DNA from: Chitinophagaceae bacterium
Lineage (GTDB): Bacteria; Bacteroidota; Bacteroidia; Chitinophagales; Chitinophagaceae
Assembly: GCA_947461495.1 (NCBI GenBank)
Contig: CANHLV010000115.1
Span: 1-6,429, forward strand
Direction: 5' to 3'
DNA: 6,429 nucleotides
The notes under the pieces were generated by a model, which saw nothing but the letters and a program-made list of their open reading frames with translations, was not told where the DNA came from and did no database searches. This document shows positions 6,154-6,429 of the stretch, piece by piece. Position 1 is the first letter of the stretch. Every line of letters begins with the position of its first letter. Made by a program: the position numbers and the translations under genes.

Positions 6154-6429
6154 ATGAAAAAGATTATTTCACCCATTGCCATGCTTTTTATTTTATTGGC
6201 ATTATTCAGTTCATGTATTGAAAGTGTAAATAACAAACTCATTGTCGGTCATTGGAAAGCTGTAGAATGGCTTGAAAGTGGAACGCCTAATGTTACCAAA
6301 GCAGAAAATACATCATTCGTTTTTGATGAAAAAGAACATTACATTTTTACTCATAACGGAACCTCCAAAAAAGGCACATACAAAGTTGAAAACAATCTCT
6401 TATTCACCACCGAAGAAGGCATGCAGGAA
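6154..6429 (+). CDS. Small lipocalin-like lipoprotein, 3'-truncated by window edge
   Basis: An open frame of 92 codons runs from the ATG at 6154 to the right edge without a stop. The N terminus MKK is followed by a hydrophobic stretch (4-18) and then LFSSC, a lipobox with the lipidated cysteine at residue 21, so the protein should be an exported lipoprotein. The -3 residue is Phe rather than the usual Leu. After it, KLIVGHWKAVEW (28-39) resembles the strand A G-x-W motif of bacterial lipocalin-like domains. TSFVFDEKEHYIFTHNG and KKGTYKVENNLLF (72-84) look like the following beta hairpins of that fold. The family is common in Bacteroidota and its members mostly have unknown ligands. It lies 56 bp after kbl on the same strand. 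TTATTTTG at 6117-6124 is a one-mismatch -7 element, but no -33 element was found, so its own promoter is unproven. Confidence 0.8.
   Translation, partial: MKKIISPIAMLFILLALFSSCIESVNNKLIVGHWKAVEWLESGTPNVTKAENTSFVFDEKEHYIFTHNGTSKKGTYKVENNLLFTTEEGMQE

Overview
The window looks like an ordinary chromosomal stretch from a member of the Bacteroidota, perhaps the Chitinophagaceae or a relative. The reasons are: AT-rich DNA; A-rich leaders that mostly lack a Shine-Dalgarno sequence; two good matches to the Bacteroidota -7 promoter element TAnnTTTG; a G/C-block intergenic repeat of a kind I recall from this phylum; a long-form QueA; and a small lipocalin-like lipoprotein. The genus is inference.

Layout from left to right. 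(1) Bases 1-1739 (+) hold acetyl-CoA synthetase (acs), lacking roughly its first 70 codons to the left. (2) Bases 1727-1935 form a composite repeat: two perfect 29-bp inverted arms enclosing seven tandem copies of a 9-bp unit. The left arm contains the end and stop codon of acs. The right arm ends 4 bp before queA and holds its only Shine-Dalgarno-like sequence. (3) Bases 1940-3172 (+) hold a long queA-family tRNA ribosyltransferase-isomerase. (4) Bases 3156-3707 (-) hold a membrane-anchored YkuD-type L,D-transpeptidase, whose 3' end overlaps queA by 17 bp, tail to tail. (5) Bases 3752-4801 (-) hold a class I SAM-dependent methyltransferase of unknown substrate. (6) Bases 4910-6097 (+) hold glycine C-acetyltransferase (kbl), divergent from the methyltransferase, with its own promoter-like sequence. 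(7) From 6154 (+) a small lipocalin-like lipoprotein begins and runs off the right edge.

The genes do not form an evident pathway. acs makes acetyl-CoA from acetate, and kbl joins 2-amino-3-ketobutyrate and CoA to give glycine plus acetyl-CoA, so both touch the acetyl-CoA pool. They are separated by unrelated genes, and no tdh lies beside kbl. The others concern tRNA modification, the cell wall and unknown roles.

I see no defence locus, transposase, CRISPR array, RNA gene or obvious new system. The part most worth a second look is the repeat between acs and queA, because its arms can form competing hairpins and one of them sits over the queA translation start region.
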